This document shows, one piece after another, positions 49,101 to 60,800 of a stretch of 64,000 nt of DNA. Numbering within the stretch: the stretch's first letter is position 1; every line of letters starts with the position of its first letter. The stretch covers positions 12,023,282 to 12,087,281 of the forward strand of contig OX392536.1 in the NCBI GenBank assembly GCA_947623455.1, read 5' to 3'. Position numbers and translations under genes: made by a program. The DNA is from Mimachlamys varia (taxonomy: Eukaryota; Mollusca; Bivalvia; Pectinida; Pectinidae). The notes beneath the pieces were generated by a model that worked only from the letters and a program-made list of their open reading frames with translations, was not told the origin of the DNA and did not search any database.

Positions 49101-50675
49101 AAGGTGAGGTACTATTACAGTGAAGGTGAGGTACTATTACAGTGAAGGTGAGGTACTATTACAGTGAAGGTGAGGTACTATTACAGTGAAGGTGAGGTAC
49201 TATTACAGTGAAGGTGAGGTACTATTACAGTGAAGGTGAGGTACTATTACAGTGAAGGTGAGGTACTATTACAGTGAAGGTGAGGTACTATTACAGTGAA
49301 GGGGAGGTACTATTACAGTGAAGGTGAGGTACTATTACAGTGAAGGGGAGGTACTATTACAGTGAAGGTGAGGTACTATTACAGTGAAGGGGAGGTACTA
49401 TTACAGTGAAGGGGAGGTACTATTACAGTGAAGGTGAGGTACAGTTGTGGTATCGCACAACGCACCAAAAACTGCGTGCGTGCATCGTGCATACATCGTG
49501 CACACATCGTTCGCCCATGGTGCGCACAACCGGGCGATCTAAAGATCGTGCGTTTATGTGTGCGATTAAATCGCACACACGTACGATTTGGTACAATTGG
49601 TCGATACATATTACGGAATGAAAAAACATATGGAACCTTCTTGTCCAAAAACTATTTAAATTCGCATCATATTTATTGGGATTATGTCAATTTAACAATA
49701 TACAGTAAACAGTATTACAGTGATCATAAAACAGCCAAGTGCGGGTTAAGCTACCAGGTATCTGAATATGTAAATAACATGCCGGCGTTTTACCTGTCCT
49801 GTGTACATGTGCGGCGATACGCTACGACAGCCATTATCGAGCGACCGTTATGAAAACAAACTGGACTCTTATAATCAGTTATTTGAAAAACCCTCCCCTC
49901 CCCAACAATTTACCTGTGTTTTCACACCTAGGTGAGTGTTGTCAGTGCCCCGGGCCAGAGATATCTACATATATTGGCCATGTACGGGTGCAGTTTATAA
50001 CTTGGTAAAACTGGCAATATTTACTTGAATGAGAACTTGTCAATATGAGTTAAAAGTTTACATACATGTGTCTATTTGGTTTGTTTCTAAAACTACAGAA
50101 AGACTATTATTAATTTTTAGAAATATATAGATAGAACTATCAGCTAATGTAAATACTTAAACTATAGAAATATGTTTAAAACAACTAGCGCGAAACCGTA
50201 TATATTGTTAAACCATTTCTAAATTTACATCAACCACGATTGTCATCGCACAATGTTAGTCCATCGTGCGCCCACATGTGCGTTAGAAATAATCGCCCAG
50301 GATCGCATCGTTCGCACATCGTGCATACACCGTTCGCCCATCGTGCGCCCACCGCACATCGTGTAACGTTGTGCGATCCCACAACTGTACTATTACAGTG
50401 AAGGTGAGGTACTATTACAGTGAAGGGGAGGTACTATTACAGTGAAGGTGAGGTACTATTACAGTGAAGGTGAGGTACTATTACAGTGAAGGTGAGGTAC
50501 TATTACAGTGAAGGGGAGGTACTATTACAGTGAAGGGGAGGTACTATTACAGTGAAGGTGAGGTACTATTACAGTGAAGGTGAGGTACTATTACAGTGAA
50601 GGGGAGGTACTATTACAGTGAAGGTGAGGTACTATTACAGTGAAGGTGAGGTACTATTACAGTGAAGGTGAGGTA
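49101..50675. repeat. Minisatellite, 22-bp unit, split by a transposon
   Basis: The unit aggtactattacagtgaagg plus two bases is repeated about 15 times before 49441 and about 13 times after 50388, nearly without change (one g/t variant, gaagggg or gaaggtg). The two halves were one array before the insertion at 49442-50387. Confidence 0.95.
49440..50389. mobile_element. TA-flanked MITE, 946 bp (Tc1/mariner-type target)
   Basis: The ends are 21-bp inverted repeats with one mismatch, starting cagttgtgg and finishing cgcacaacg. TA is present on both sides, and removing the element with one TA restores a perfect 22-bp unit. Just inside both ends lie clusters of gcatcgtgcatac- and cgttcgccca-type blocks in inverted relation. 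The centre is AT-rich without transposase. TA duplication and a CAGT-type end fit Tc1/mariner, but other TA-targeting families are not excluded. Confidence 0.85.
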
Positions 50676-51688
50676 TGATTTACGATAAAATACTATGGAA
50701 TTCCCAATTATTTTATGGTGACTTGATTATCAAGGTATCCTATATGTTTACAAAAGTATGGTAGGGTGTAGTGAAGGGATACTTCTTACATACATGTTCC
50801 ACAGTTAGTGTGTAGAAAGTGTCGATACATTGTCTCTTTAGATCTATATCACAAAAGTATCGCTTGTAGTTCATCAGAGTTTGTGAGATATCACAGAAAT
50901 TTTTTTATCATTTTCTCGATTTAAATATGCAGTTTTTGAATATAAGGCAATTGAATATTAAAATAATAAAGTTATGCAGTATAAAATTGACACATACACT
51001 TAAAACGAGGAAATACCAGTCTTACTTCACTCCGAAGCGAAACCTACAAATGTACCTACAAACACAAGTGGAAATATGAATGATGACAAGACAGGCGACC
51101 GCTAACTCCCCTCGCCACTCTAACCAACGAACGGGTTTCTCTGGGCATGCCTTATATAATGACCTAACACTAATTTCAGCAATTTGGATATGTTTAAATA
51201 TCTTTTTTTTATGAATTTGTCTTCAGAATTTTTTCGTCAATCTGATAGATATACCAGGACGTACATATACTGATTTAGTCAGAGTAGGATTACAAATAGT
51301 AACAAGTGGTGCCAGCCTACGTTTATAGGTCATTTCCCTCTGGGTTTGAATCTCTATACACAAACTTTGTCTTTATATTTTAAGTTAAGGTTGCTTAGTT
51401 CATTGATCTCTCTCTCTATATATATAAGCAATAGTCACCACAATGTATTTTGATTTTTGCCCCAAGATTGAATTCTACAATCGTCAGTGTACATGTCCTT
51501 AGCTGTACGGTTCAGTAAAGGTTGACTATTACATATGTAAGTTAGTAGGACTATAGGAACACAAGCCGCTATTTATGTATGTGTTTACACGGTCCAGGAT
51601 ATACATGTATCGCCCTACGCTACGCTCCGAGCCGTCATGGAAAATAACAATAAGTAATCACGAGACAAAAGAAGGAACGTTAATTTCA
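50676..51688. other. Non-coding stretch
   Basis: No gene recognised. It holds a (CT)n(AT)n microsatellite near 51409-51427. Confidence 0.4.
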
Positions 51689-52915
51689 ATGATGTACACT
51701 TCTGGTGTTTCAATCACGTTCTAGTCTCGCCCTGATCTCATTTAAGGTGATTTCGTAATGTTTAACAAAAGTTTGATCAATTTTAACAGCAAACATACAG
51801 TTGAAAATGTGCCTCAAGTCTATAAGGCTGGTGATTGTAGGTGTTTTTACAAGAATTAAAAAAAAAAACAATTCGGCGGCCATTTTGGAAATGAATATGT
51901 TTGTGTATTTCTTGCGCTTCACGAACGCCTAAAATGTCACCTGTTCATGTGAAATTGATCGCTTAAATCGTAATTGTGCTGCTATTTTCAATAAAAGCTA
52001 ATTCATGTTTGCTGTTATAGTTAACATTGTTCACTTTTATTAAAATAGTTTGTAACAAAGTTGAAAATTATACTGTCTGGTATTTTTTATTATTATTTAG
52101 TGTACCGAAACGATTTGTTTCTGACCCAGAAATCGTGATAAATTACACAAATAATAATTGGTCAAAATAAAAATGAAAAAACACACCGACCCCATATTCA
52201 ATGCCTTTTAGAAAGAGACAACAAATTTCTTTTCATCTGCTAAATATATTTGAAGTGTTTATCACATATATAACTGACCCTTTGAGACATGTCATATGGC
52301 CATGCCATAAATAAAGGGGATTGTATTACACGTGTAATAACACTATTGTGACGTCATAAACAAATGGCATCTTTATGACGTCATATGATTGTCTCGGCAG
52401 TGAAAATCGTGGTCAAAGTACACTCGTTATTTAATTGAATATGACACTCGCGCCTAATGGCACGTGACATATGAAATGAAATGATTGAACTCGTTCAATG
52501 AATTCCATATTACATTGACACTCGTGTAAGATCCTCTACTTATAAATAGCAGGATTTTTTTTTATCTCAGACCTTACATTTGCAACAAATGTTGTAAAAC
52601 GGAGTTTAATTTCTGAATGTATAGTTTATAGTTTATAAGGCTGTTTCCTCGATAATTTATAAGAAAACATATTTTAGTTAATGCCTCAAATATTCATACA
52701 TTTGTCAAAACAGCAGAATTCACTTTAAATCGCATATTTATAAAATATTGGATCTTCCACCGATCATAGCAAAAAGACGAGCACGCCGACATATATACAC
52801 ATGTATATTTGTTTACATTTTCTATGTATATTTTGCCATTAACTCCTTCTTCCAAAAATAATAAGAAAGAAAAAAAACAGGACATGGTTTACATCTCAGA
52901 GGTGTCCATCCCTAA
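51689..52915. mobile_element. TTAA-type MITE family, copy 4 (with extra internal sequence)
   Basis: The left end gatgtacacttctgg and the right end in reverse complement gatggacacctctgag resemble the family ends. The flanks (tcaa, ctaa) are mutated from TTAA. Shared interior blocks include aattcggcggccattttgga. It is about 400 bp longer than its sisters, with the extra sequence roughly at 52260-52560 (tattacacgtgtaata to acttataaatag), probably a nested insertion. Confidence 0.55.
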
Positions 52916-53310
52916 ATAACAGAGTACAATAACATTAAACTTATAATTGCACCTGAAATATTCACTCTAATGTCTACTTTCGGAATGCAAGACCAGTTCA
53001 TTTTAAATCACCGACAAAACACGAGTACACTCCCGTACGCTTTCCCGTGTAAGATCTAGATAGATCAGAAGGCGTTGAGCAATCACATATAATTAAATAT
53101 TAAACAAACAAAAAATTCTTTTAAAAAACGGTGCATTTGGAGCGCAAATTTCTACACCGCCTGGTTCGTTTGTCCTTTTAATTAAAGATAGTGTTAAATA
53201 TATCACGTAATTAGAACCCAAGCACATTACGATACTGAACAAGTTGTACATATTGCTATAGATAAGTTAATAGCCTTACACCAACACTTCTATAGTACCC
53301 AGTCACCCCG
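52916..53310. other. 3' flank of the octopamine receptor gene
   Basis: No coding sequence. On the minus strand a possible polyadenylation signal ATTAAA lies at 53177-53182, about 130 bases past the receptor stop. Confidence 0.4.
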
Positions 53311-54483
53311 TCAAACATTAGTTCCACATAAATTGCATTCTTTCTTCACGTACACCATTTGGACATATTCCTCGTTCTTACTGTTATTCGAACTACTGTT
53401 AGAGCGTTTTCGTGCACAGTACTGGGAGTTCTGGTTCAAATCCGAACAATTTGCCCAATTAAGCAGTTTTTTAAACGCCTGTCTAAACTCGCGATTGCAG
53501 TATGCATAGATGACGGGGTTCAGACAGGAATTAAAATAGCCCACCCAGAACAGGATCGTCCCCAGCAACGGAGGGTATTGACACTTTTCTCTACACAAAC
53601 TCGTGATCAAATACCAGGAGAAAAACGGGAAAAAACATAAAATAAAACCACCCATTATAATACCTAATGTCCTGGCTGCCTTGTGTTCTCGTTTTAGTCT
53701 CTTCCTTTCCGATATATCACGGGAACTCTTACTTCCGGGAATGAGCAGGTCGCCATTGCTTGTTAGTTCAGTAGAACACACACTAGCAGACCGGATGTAC
53801 TTCTCTTGTTTTCTTGCTTCTTTGAAAATACGAAAATAAACGAACACCATGATCGTACACGGTACCCAGAAGGAGACAGATGACGACACCACCGCGTATA
53901 TCCGGTTCACCACAAACTTACACGAGTCGGGATTAACACGAAGTTCCTGTAGGTTGTCAACCGTCGTGTAAAACTGAGAATGAATGGGAATATACGATAT
54001 CAACAGCGACGAAATCCACGTGACAGCAATCATTAAAGCTACTCTCCGTTTTGTTAGTTTAGTTTCGTAGTGAAGCGGATTCATTATCGCAATATAACGA
54101 TCCACGCTTATACAACACAGATGTAAGATGGACGCCGTGCTAAACAAAACATCATTGGAATTAAAGATGTCGCACATCGTCCTACCAAAGATCCATTTGT
54201 CGGTGATTTCCATGCTGGCGTTGAACGGCATGACGACAACAGCTACCAGGAGATCGGCAGCGGCCAGGGACAGGATGAAATAATTAGTCACGGTGGCCCT
54301 TAATTTTTCGAATCGAATCACACTCATGATCACTAAGAAGTTACCCAGTACAGCACTCAACATCACCGCCACCATCACCACCGTCTTGACAACGAGCAGG
54401 ACCAACCCGTTTCCGGGAGCTTCCTCGTGGGGCACCAGAGACCCGTTCATAGAGGTGTTGTACATAAGAATCTCCGTATCCAT
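53311..54483 (-). CDS. Beta-type octopamine receptor, class A GPCR
   Basis: A 390-residue, single-exon receptor of the plasma membrane. The family binds octopamine and raises cAMP through Gs. Helices lie near 30-55, 66-88, 102-130, 146-165, 191-217, 269-296 and 304-328, with helix 8 at 330-342. Visible landmarks: glycosylation sites N9 and N13; N48; D77 in helix 2; amine-binding D111; DRY 128-130; W156; disulfide pair C104/C188; S200, S201 and S204 for the ring hydroxyl; P208; F287/F288; NPVIY 322-326. The segment SSSVSFWVPCTIMVFVYF and the KREHKAARTLGIIMG stretch before helix 6 match insect beta-octopamine receptors best. Helix 6 reads CFFP (283-286) where the family has CWLP, so the toggle-switch Trp is Phe (F284). 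The C-terminus TNV fits a class I PDZ ligand. The start is supported by an in-frame TGA 9 bases upstream and a purine at -3 with G at +4. A dopamine or 5-HT receptor is less likely. No neighbouring gene. Confidence 0.93.
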   Translation of the reverse strand: MDTEILMYNTSMNGSLVPHEEAPGNGLVLLVVKTVVMVAVMLSAVLGNFLVIMSVIRFEKLRATVTNYFILSLAAADLLVAVVVMPFNASMEITDKWIFGRTMCDIFNSNDVLFSTASILHLCCISVDRYIAIMNPLHYETKLTKRRVALMIAVTWISSLLISYIPIHSQFYTTVDNLQELRVNPDSCKFVVNRIYAVVSSSVSFWVPCTIMVFVYFRIFKEARKQEKYIRSASVCSTELTSNGDLLIPGSKSSRDISERKRLKREHKAARTLGIIMGGFILCFFPFFSWYLITSLCREKCQYPPLLGTILFWVGYFNSCLNPVIYAYCNREFRQAFKKLLNWANCSDLNQNSQYCARKRSNSSSNNSKNEEYVQMVYVKKECNLCGTNV

Positions 54484-54695
54484 GTCGCGAGTTCATACAA
54501 CTCGTGCACACGCGATGAATAACCGAGTCTGCTGTGGCTCATTAGAAAGCACGCCAAATGTAGAATTGCGCTTATTATTGTAAACAAAGTTTGCAATTGT
54601 CCAAGTGAAAGTTGAAATCAAACTTTTCCCTGTGGGATCTGATCACACTTTCTACACAGACAACATAGCGCACCCAATTGTAGGCTGAAGACAAC

Positions 54696-54814
54696 GTGAT
54701 CACTGTTGTATATTACAAGCTGGTGACGTGATCACTATTGTACATTGCAAGCTGATGACGTGATCACTATTGTATATTACAAGCTTGTGACGTGATCACT
54801 ATTATATATTCAAG
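54696..54814. promoter_or_regulatory. Four 32-bp repeats with CRE-like motifs upstream of the receptor
   Basis: Repeats start at 54696, 54728, 54760 and 54792 with gtgatcact. Three junctions read tgacgtga, one base from the cAMP response element tgacgtca, overlapping the palindrome gtgatcac. They lie 210-330 bp upstream of the receptor ATG, where a promoter would be expected. Function is inferred from position and motif only. Confidence 0.5.
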
Positions 54815-57800
54815 TCTGCTGTTAAAAGACCACCATGACACACCACGACTAATCCAACCGGACTGTGTCCTGTATCCTGTAACATCCGCGAAGTGTATAC
54901 CCCGGGCAACCAACATCCCAGACTCTCACCTCGCACCTGTCGCCCAGGCAGTTTTATCCGCACGCTTGCGTCTCACGCTGGTCGTCACCGACCGTAACAA
55001 GGTTATGAATATATATATCTAAATATAACTCATATATATCGTCCAAAGTCACTTGATGGTTTAAATGTACAGCCACCAGGGGACGGATTATCTGTAATAA
55101 AATAGAATATATATATATATAATTTTAGTAAAGCATTATTCTAATTCAATAAATCTTTTTCTCACGCGTGTTCACTGTCATTATAGTCGTAGAATCATAT
55201 TAATAAATGTCTTCGAAAATTGTCTTTGCACAATCAAGTTTCGGACCACAATGGAGTTCTCGAACGTGATTAATTCCGCAGTTCAATTCTATACTGGAGC
55301 TGATTGTCCCGGATTACGTTAAGTATACCGCGCTGTAACACCCTGTGTAACCATGTGATATCATATGTGTGGCCTTGTATCTAGTTAGCGGACTGTCCGG
55401 GCCTCAGTTTTTATATGACAATCACATGAACGCTGACCGTGACGTTTGACCACGTGCGGTTGTAATACAGCAATATGAGCAATAAAATAAACACCTCTTC
55501 CCTGTGTGATGTCCAATAACCGCTGTCCCCTTAACTTAGACCATTAATAGCCGTTGTCCCCTAAACATAGACCATTACTAGTGTTCAATAGCCACGGCCT
55601 TTCTCCTGATGACTTTAAGGCGATAATAAAGTTATAAAGCTGGCCGGATAACGGCTGAGACTGGCGACACCGTGGACCGACGAGATAGAGACCGCTGTAT
55701 CAATATCAACTCATGCTTTCCTATACGTATTGTAGCTAATAGTTGGTCAGGATATCGGTAATGGCCTTACCAAATCAAATCTACATTCGCATAAATCAAA
55801 CATGAAAGATGTTTCATAACGACATTACCGGAAATAACTTTGTGTGTCATTTCCATTTCTGTCAGACGAAATCTAAGTACAATGCGAGAGTTCTATGTAC
55901 GATGCTTCTATACTTACAAAGACAGCTGATCACATGCTTGTGAGGTTCCCACGTGCATTTCCAATCGGTCACAGGTTCCCGAGTGGCAGTAATCCTGACT
56001 GAGACTATTAATTAAGCCTTTAATTATAACACGTTAAAACATCAACACTCATCTCCAATCCGATTTCTTACAGAAAAGCACACATCACCATCAATTTAAA
56101 ATGCACTGTTGATACTTTTCGGCTTCTTAAATCTGTGGTTGTATCAACAAGTACTCAATCCAAGTGATTAATTAATGAATCTCTTAATTTAACAAATCTT
56201 TAATCATTTCTTTCTAGAATGGTGTTAACCTAATTCCTTTAAGAAGACGCACGATGCACGTGCAGAAAATGATGGGTCAGCTGGTGCAACACATGACCAT
56301 GGACCATTGGTCAATCGGGCCCCTACTCATTAAGTATGCATTGGAAGGTTACAATACCGCCTTCGCTGATGGACCCGGAAACTGATATTCCGTTGATTTC
56401 TAATGATGTTGTCAGCAGCAGAATGGTCAATCAGAGCAACCGACGTGTAAAATAGTTCAATACCATTTCCAGTTTGTCCAGTTTTGTTTTCGATACAAAC
56501 AAATGCTTGTTTATTGAAATGTTTAAGCTATTGTGACGGAGGAAAACAGCTATCCATCATCAAAGATATCTAATACTGGCTCCCGCTGACTTGGGTGATA
56601 ATGTTCCCAGCTCTGTATCGCGGGACGTCGGTGTAGGAGATGGAGGGGCTAGTAATGAGACTTGTTATTGTTTGTCTCAACTCCCAAAAGTATCGACAGC
56701 AACAAATTGTTCTGTCACTCTACAAATCCTCGCAGTACGATTGTTCCATCCGAAAACAAGCACCTAAAACATTGCCATCCTAGTTCGTTATTCCTCCAGC
56801 AAATTGGAAAGTTCACACCGACGCTTTAATCCGTTTTAGAACGTTTCTCCGCCAATAAGTTCAATTTTTCCAAAAAAAGTTTTTGTAATGCTATTTTATT
56901 TCCACAGAGACAATATTTCGATTGCATTTAGATTTTCCAGAAAGCACTCTGATCGATTTCATATATCCATGCAATGAGTTACACTGATTTAAATGTTGTA
57001 ATCTTTGTCACACAGATCTTTGTATGTAAGCCGAGTACAACAGACATACCTGATCCTTTAGGTAGACAGGACGGGCTATCAAACAGCAATTTAGAGCGAA
57101 TTAAACGGTTAACAAACCGTTAAACCTCGAAGTTCCATTAAACATCCCCATAGTAAGTATCTGATCACGGCCCGCCACGTCACAATGTCAAGTTACGTAC
57201 GGTTATCACGGCCGATACGGTGTACCTGTATCCCAGAGTCTATTTACATGCACAATCTGTCAAATTCATTGGGCATCCCTCTCTACGTCACGACTATGCA
57301 TGGTCCGATAGCGCGGGAAACACTGCTACTGCCGTTGATTGTTGCTGCAGAGACTGGGTGATTCAGGAATCAGTTGGTAGCGGCAAAGGAAGAGTGATTG
57401 GCGGGTGCGTCAACTATCTACCAAAAACTTGTTTTACGGTAAAGACACTTAAATCACGAAGACTTATTTCATATAATGTAAAAAAAATCTTTTATGCATT
57501 GATATTTGTTTAACGTGTACAACATAATCATGAAATTGAATCTAGCATTTCTACATTGTACATATTGTATATGATGTAGACTGAACAATCTCAGCCGAGA
57601 GTAAAATTTATGAATTTTAACACGAAGCTTTGCCGAGTTTAAAACTTGATAGATCTTTCCCGAGGAGATAGGGGGTATTTAATTATTTTTCTCCTTCACT
57701 TTCCTATCGTAAAAATATGATGTAATGGTTAACCAAGTGAACGGCACATCAATAATGGCGGAACCATTGTGTGACGCAATAGTGACGTTTTAGAATACAA

Positions 57801-57897
57801 TATCAATACCGTTTATCTTTTCCCAAGCAACAAAAAAAAAACAAAAATGCGCTTGTGAAGTATGTGGGAACACCCAATCAGCACGTCTTAGATATAT
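54815..57897. other. Non-coding stretch between receptor and satellite
   Basis: No gene recognised. The longest frame (97 codons, 57220-57513) has no known domain. It contains an (AT)n run near 55107. Confidence 0.45.
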
Positions 57898-60800
57898 GTG
57901 CATTATACCTCCACTGACCCTGGTGACCTCTGTCGGTATACCGGGGGTTGTGCATTATACCTCCACTGACCCTGGTGACCTCTGTCGGTATACCGCGGGT
58001 TGTGCATTATACCTCCACTGACCCTGGTGACCTCTGTCGGTATACCGGGGGTTGTGCATTGTACCTCCACTGACCCTGGTGACCTCTGCCGGTATACAGT
58101 GGGTTGTACATTTACCTCCACTGACCCTGGTGACCTCTGTCGGTATACCGCGGGTTGTACATTGTACCGCCACTGACCCTGGTGACCTCTGTCGGTATAC
58201 CGCGGGTTGTAAATTGTACCGCCACTGACCCTGGTGACCTCTGTCGGTATACCGGGGGTTGTACATTGTACCTCTTCTGACCCTGGTGACCTCTGCCGGT
58301 ATACCGCGGGTTGTACATTGTACCGCCACTGACCCTGGTGACCTCTGTCGGTATACCGTTGGTTGTACATTGTACCGCCATTGACCCTGGTGACCTCCGT
58401 CGGTATACCGCGGGTTGTACATTGTACCGCCACTGACCCAGGTGACCTCCGTCGGTATACCGCGGGTTGTACATTGTACCGCCACTGACCCTGGTGACCT
58501 CCGTCGGTATACCGTGGGTTGTACATTGTATCGCCACTGACCCTGGTGGTCCCGTCGTTATACCCTGGGTTTTTCATTGTACCGCCGCTGACCCTTGTGA
58601 CCGTCGTCGGTATACCGTTGGTTGTACATTGTATCGCCACTGACCCTGGTGACCTATGTCGGTATACCGGGGGTTGTACATTGTACCACCACTGACCCTG
58701 GTGACCTCTGTCGGTATACCGGGGGTTGTACATTGTACCTCCACTGACCCTGGTGACCTCTGTCGGTATACCGCGGGTTGTACATTGTACCGCCACTGAC
58801 CCTGGTGACCTCTGTCGGTATACCGCGGATTGTAAATTGTACCGCCACTGACCCTGGTGACCTCTGTCGGTATACCGGGGGTTGTACATTGTACCTCTTC
58901 TGACCCTGGTGACCTCTGTCGGTATACCGCGGGTTGTAAATTGTACCGCCACTGACCCTGGTGACCTCTGTCGGTATACCGGGGGTTGTACATTGTACCT
59001 CTTCTGACCCTGGTGACCTCTGCCGGTATACCGCGGGTTGTACATTGTACCGCCACTGACCCTGGTGACCTCTGTCGGTATACCGTTGGTTGTACATTGT
59101 ACCGCCATTGACCCTGGTGACCTCCGTCGGTATACCGCGGGTTGTACATTGTACCGCCACTGACCCAGGTGACCTCCGTCGGTATACTGCGGGTTGTACA
59201 TTGTACCGCCACTGACCCTGGTGACCTCCGTCGGTATACCGTGGGTTGTACATTGTATCGCCACTGACCCTGGTGGTCCCGTCGTTATACCCTGTGTTTT
59301 TCATTGTACCGCCGCTGACCCTTGTGACCGTCGTCGGTATACCGTTGGTTGTACATTGTATCGCCACTGACCCTGGTGACCTATGTCGGTATACCGGGGG
59401 TTGTACATTGTACCTCCACTGACCCTGGTGACCTCTGTCGGTATACCGGGGGTTGTACATTGTACCTCCACTGACCCTGGTGACCTCTGTCGGTATACCG
59501 CGGGTTGTACATTGTACCGCCACTGACCCTGGTGACCTCTGTCGGTATACCGCGGGTTGTAAATTGTACCGCCACTGACCCTGGTGACCTCTGTCGGTAT
59601 ACCGGGGGTTGTACATTGTACCTCTTCTGACCCTGGTGACCTCTGCCGGTATACCGCGGGTTGTACATTGTACCGCCACTGACCCTGGTGACCTCTGTCG
59701 GTATACCGTTGGTTGTACATTGTACCGCCATTGACCCTGGTGACCTCCGTCGGTATACCGCGGGTTGTACATTGTACCGCCACTAACCCAGGTGACCTCC
59801 GTCGGTATACCGCGGGTTATACATTGTACCGCCACTGACCCTGGTGACCTCTGTCGGTATACCGTTGGTTGTACATTGTACCGCCACTGACCCTGGTGAC
59901 CTCCGTCGGTATACCGTGGGTTGTACATTGTATCGCCACTGACCCTGGTGGTCCCGTCGTTATACCCTGAGTTGTACATTGTACCGCCACTGACCCTGGT
60001 GACCTCCGTCGGTATACCGTGGGTTGTACATTGTATCGCCACTGACCCTGGTGGTCCCGTCGTTATACCCTGGGTTTTTCATTGTACCGCCGCTGACCCT
60101 TGTGACCGTCGTCGGTATACCGTTGGTTGTACATTGTATCGCCACTGACCCTGGTGACCTCTGTCGGTATACCGGGGGTTGTACATTGTACCGCCACTGA
60201 CCCTGGTGACCTCTGTCGGTATACCATGGGTTGTACATTGTATCGCCACTGACCCTAGTGACCTCCGTCGGTATATCATGGGTTGTACATTGTACCGCCA
60301 CTGACCTTGGTGGTCCCGTCGGTATACCGTGGGTTGTACATTGTACCGCCATTGACCCTGGTGACCTCTGTCGGTATACCGTGGGTTGTACATTGTACCG
60401 CCACTGACCCTGGTGACCTCCGTCGGTATACCGTGGGTTGTACATTGTACCGCCACTGACCCTGGTGACCTCCGTCGGTATACCATGGGTTGTACATTGT
60501 ACCGCCATTGACCTTGGTGACCTCCGTCGGTATACCGTTGGTTGTACATTGTACCGCCACTGACCCTGGTGGTCCCGTCTGTATACCGTGAGTTTTACAT
60601 TGTACCGCCACTGACCCTAGTGACCTCCGTCGGTATACCGTTGGTTGTACATTGTATCGCCACTGACCCTGGTGACCTCGGTCGGTATACCGTTGGTTGT
60701 ACATTGTATATGTACCTCCATTGACCCTGGTGACCTCTGTCGGTATACCTGGGGTTGTACATTGTACATGTACCTCCATTGACCCTGGTGACCTCCGTCG

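Noticed and set aside
49428..49853. 141-codon frame
   Set aside because: It begins in the 22-bp array and runs through the inverted end of a transposon; no domain seen.
53359..54583. Plus-strand frames overlapping the receptor (93, 78 and 96 codons)
   Set aside because: They are antisense shadows of the receptor coding sequence.
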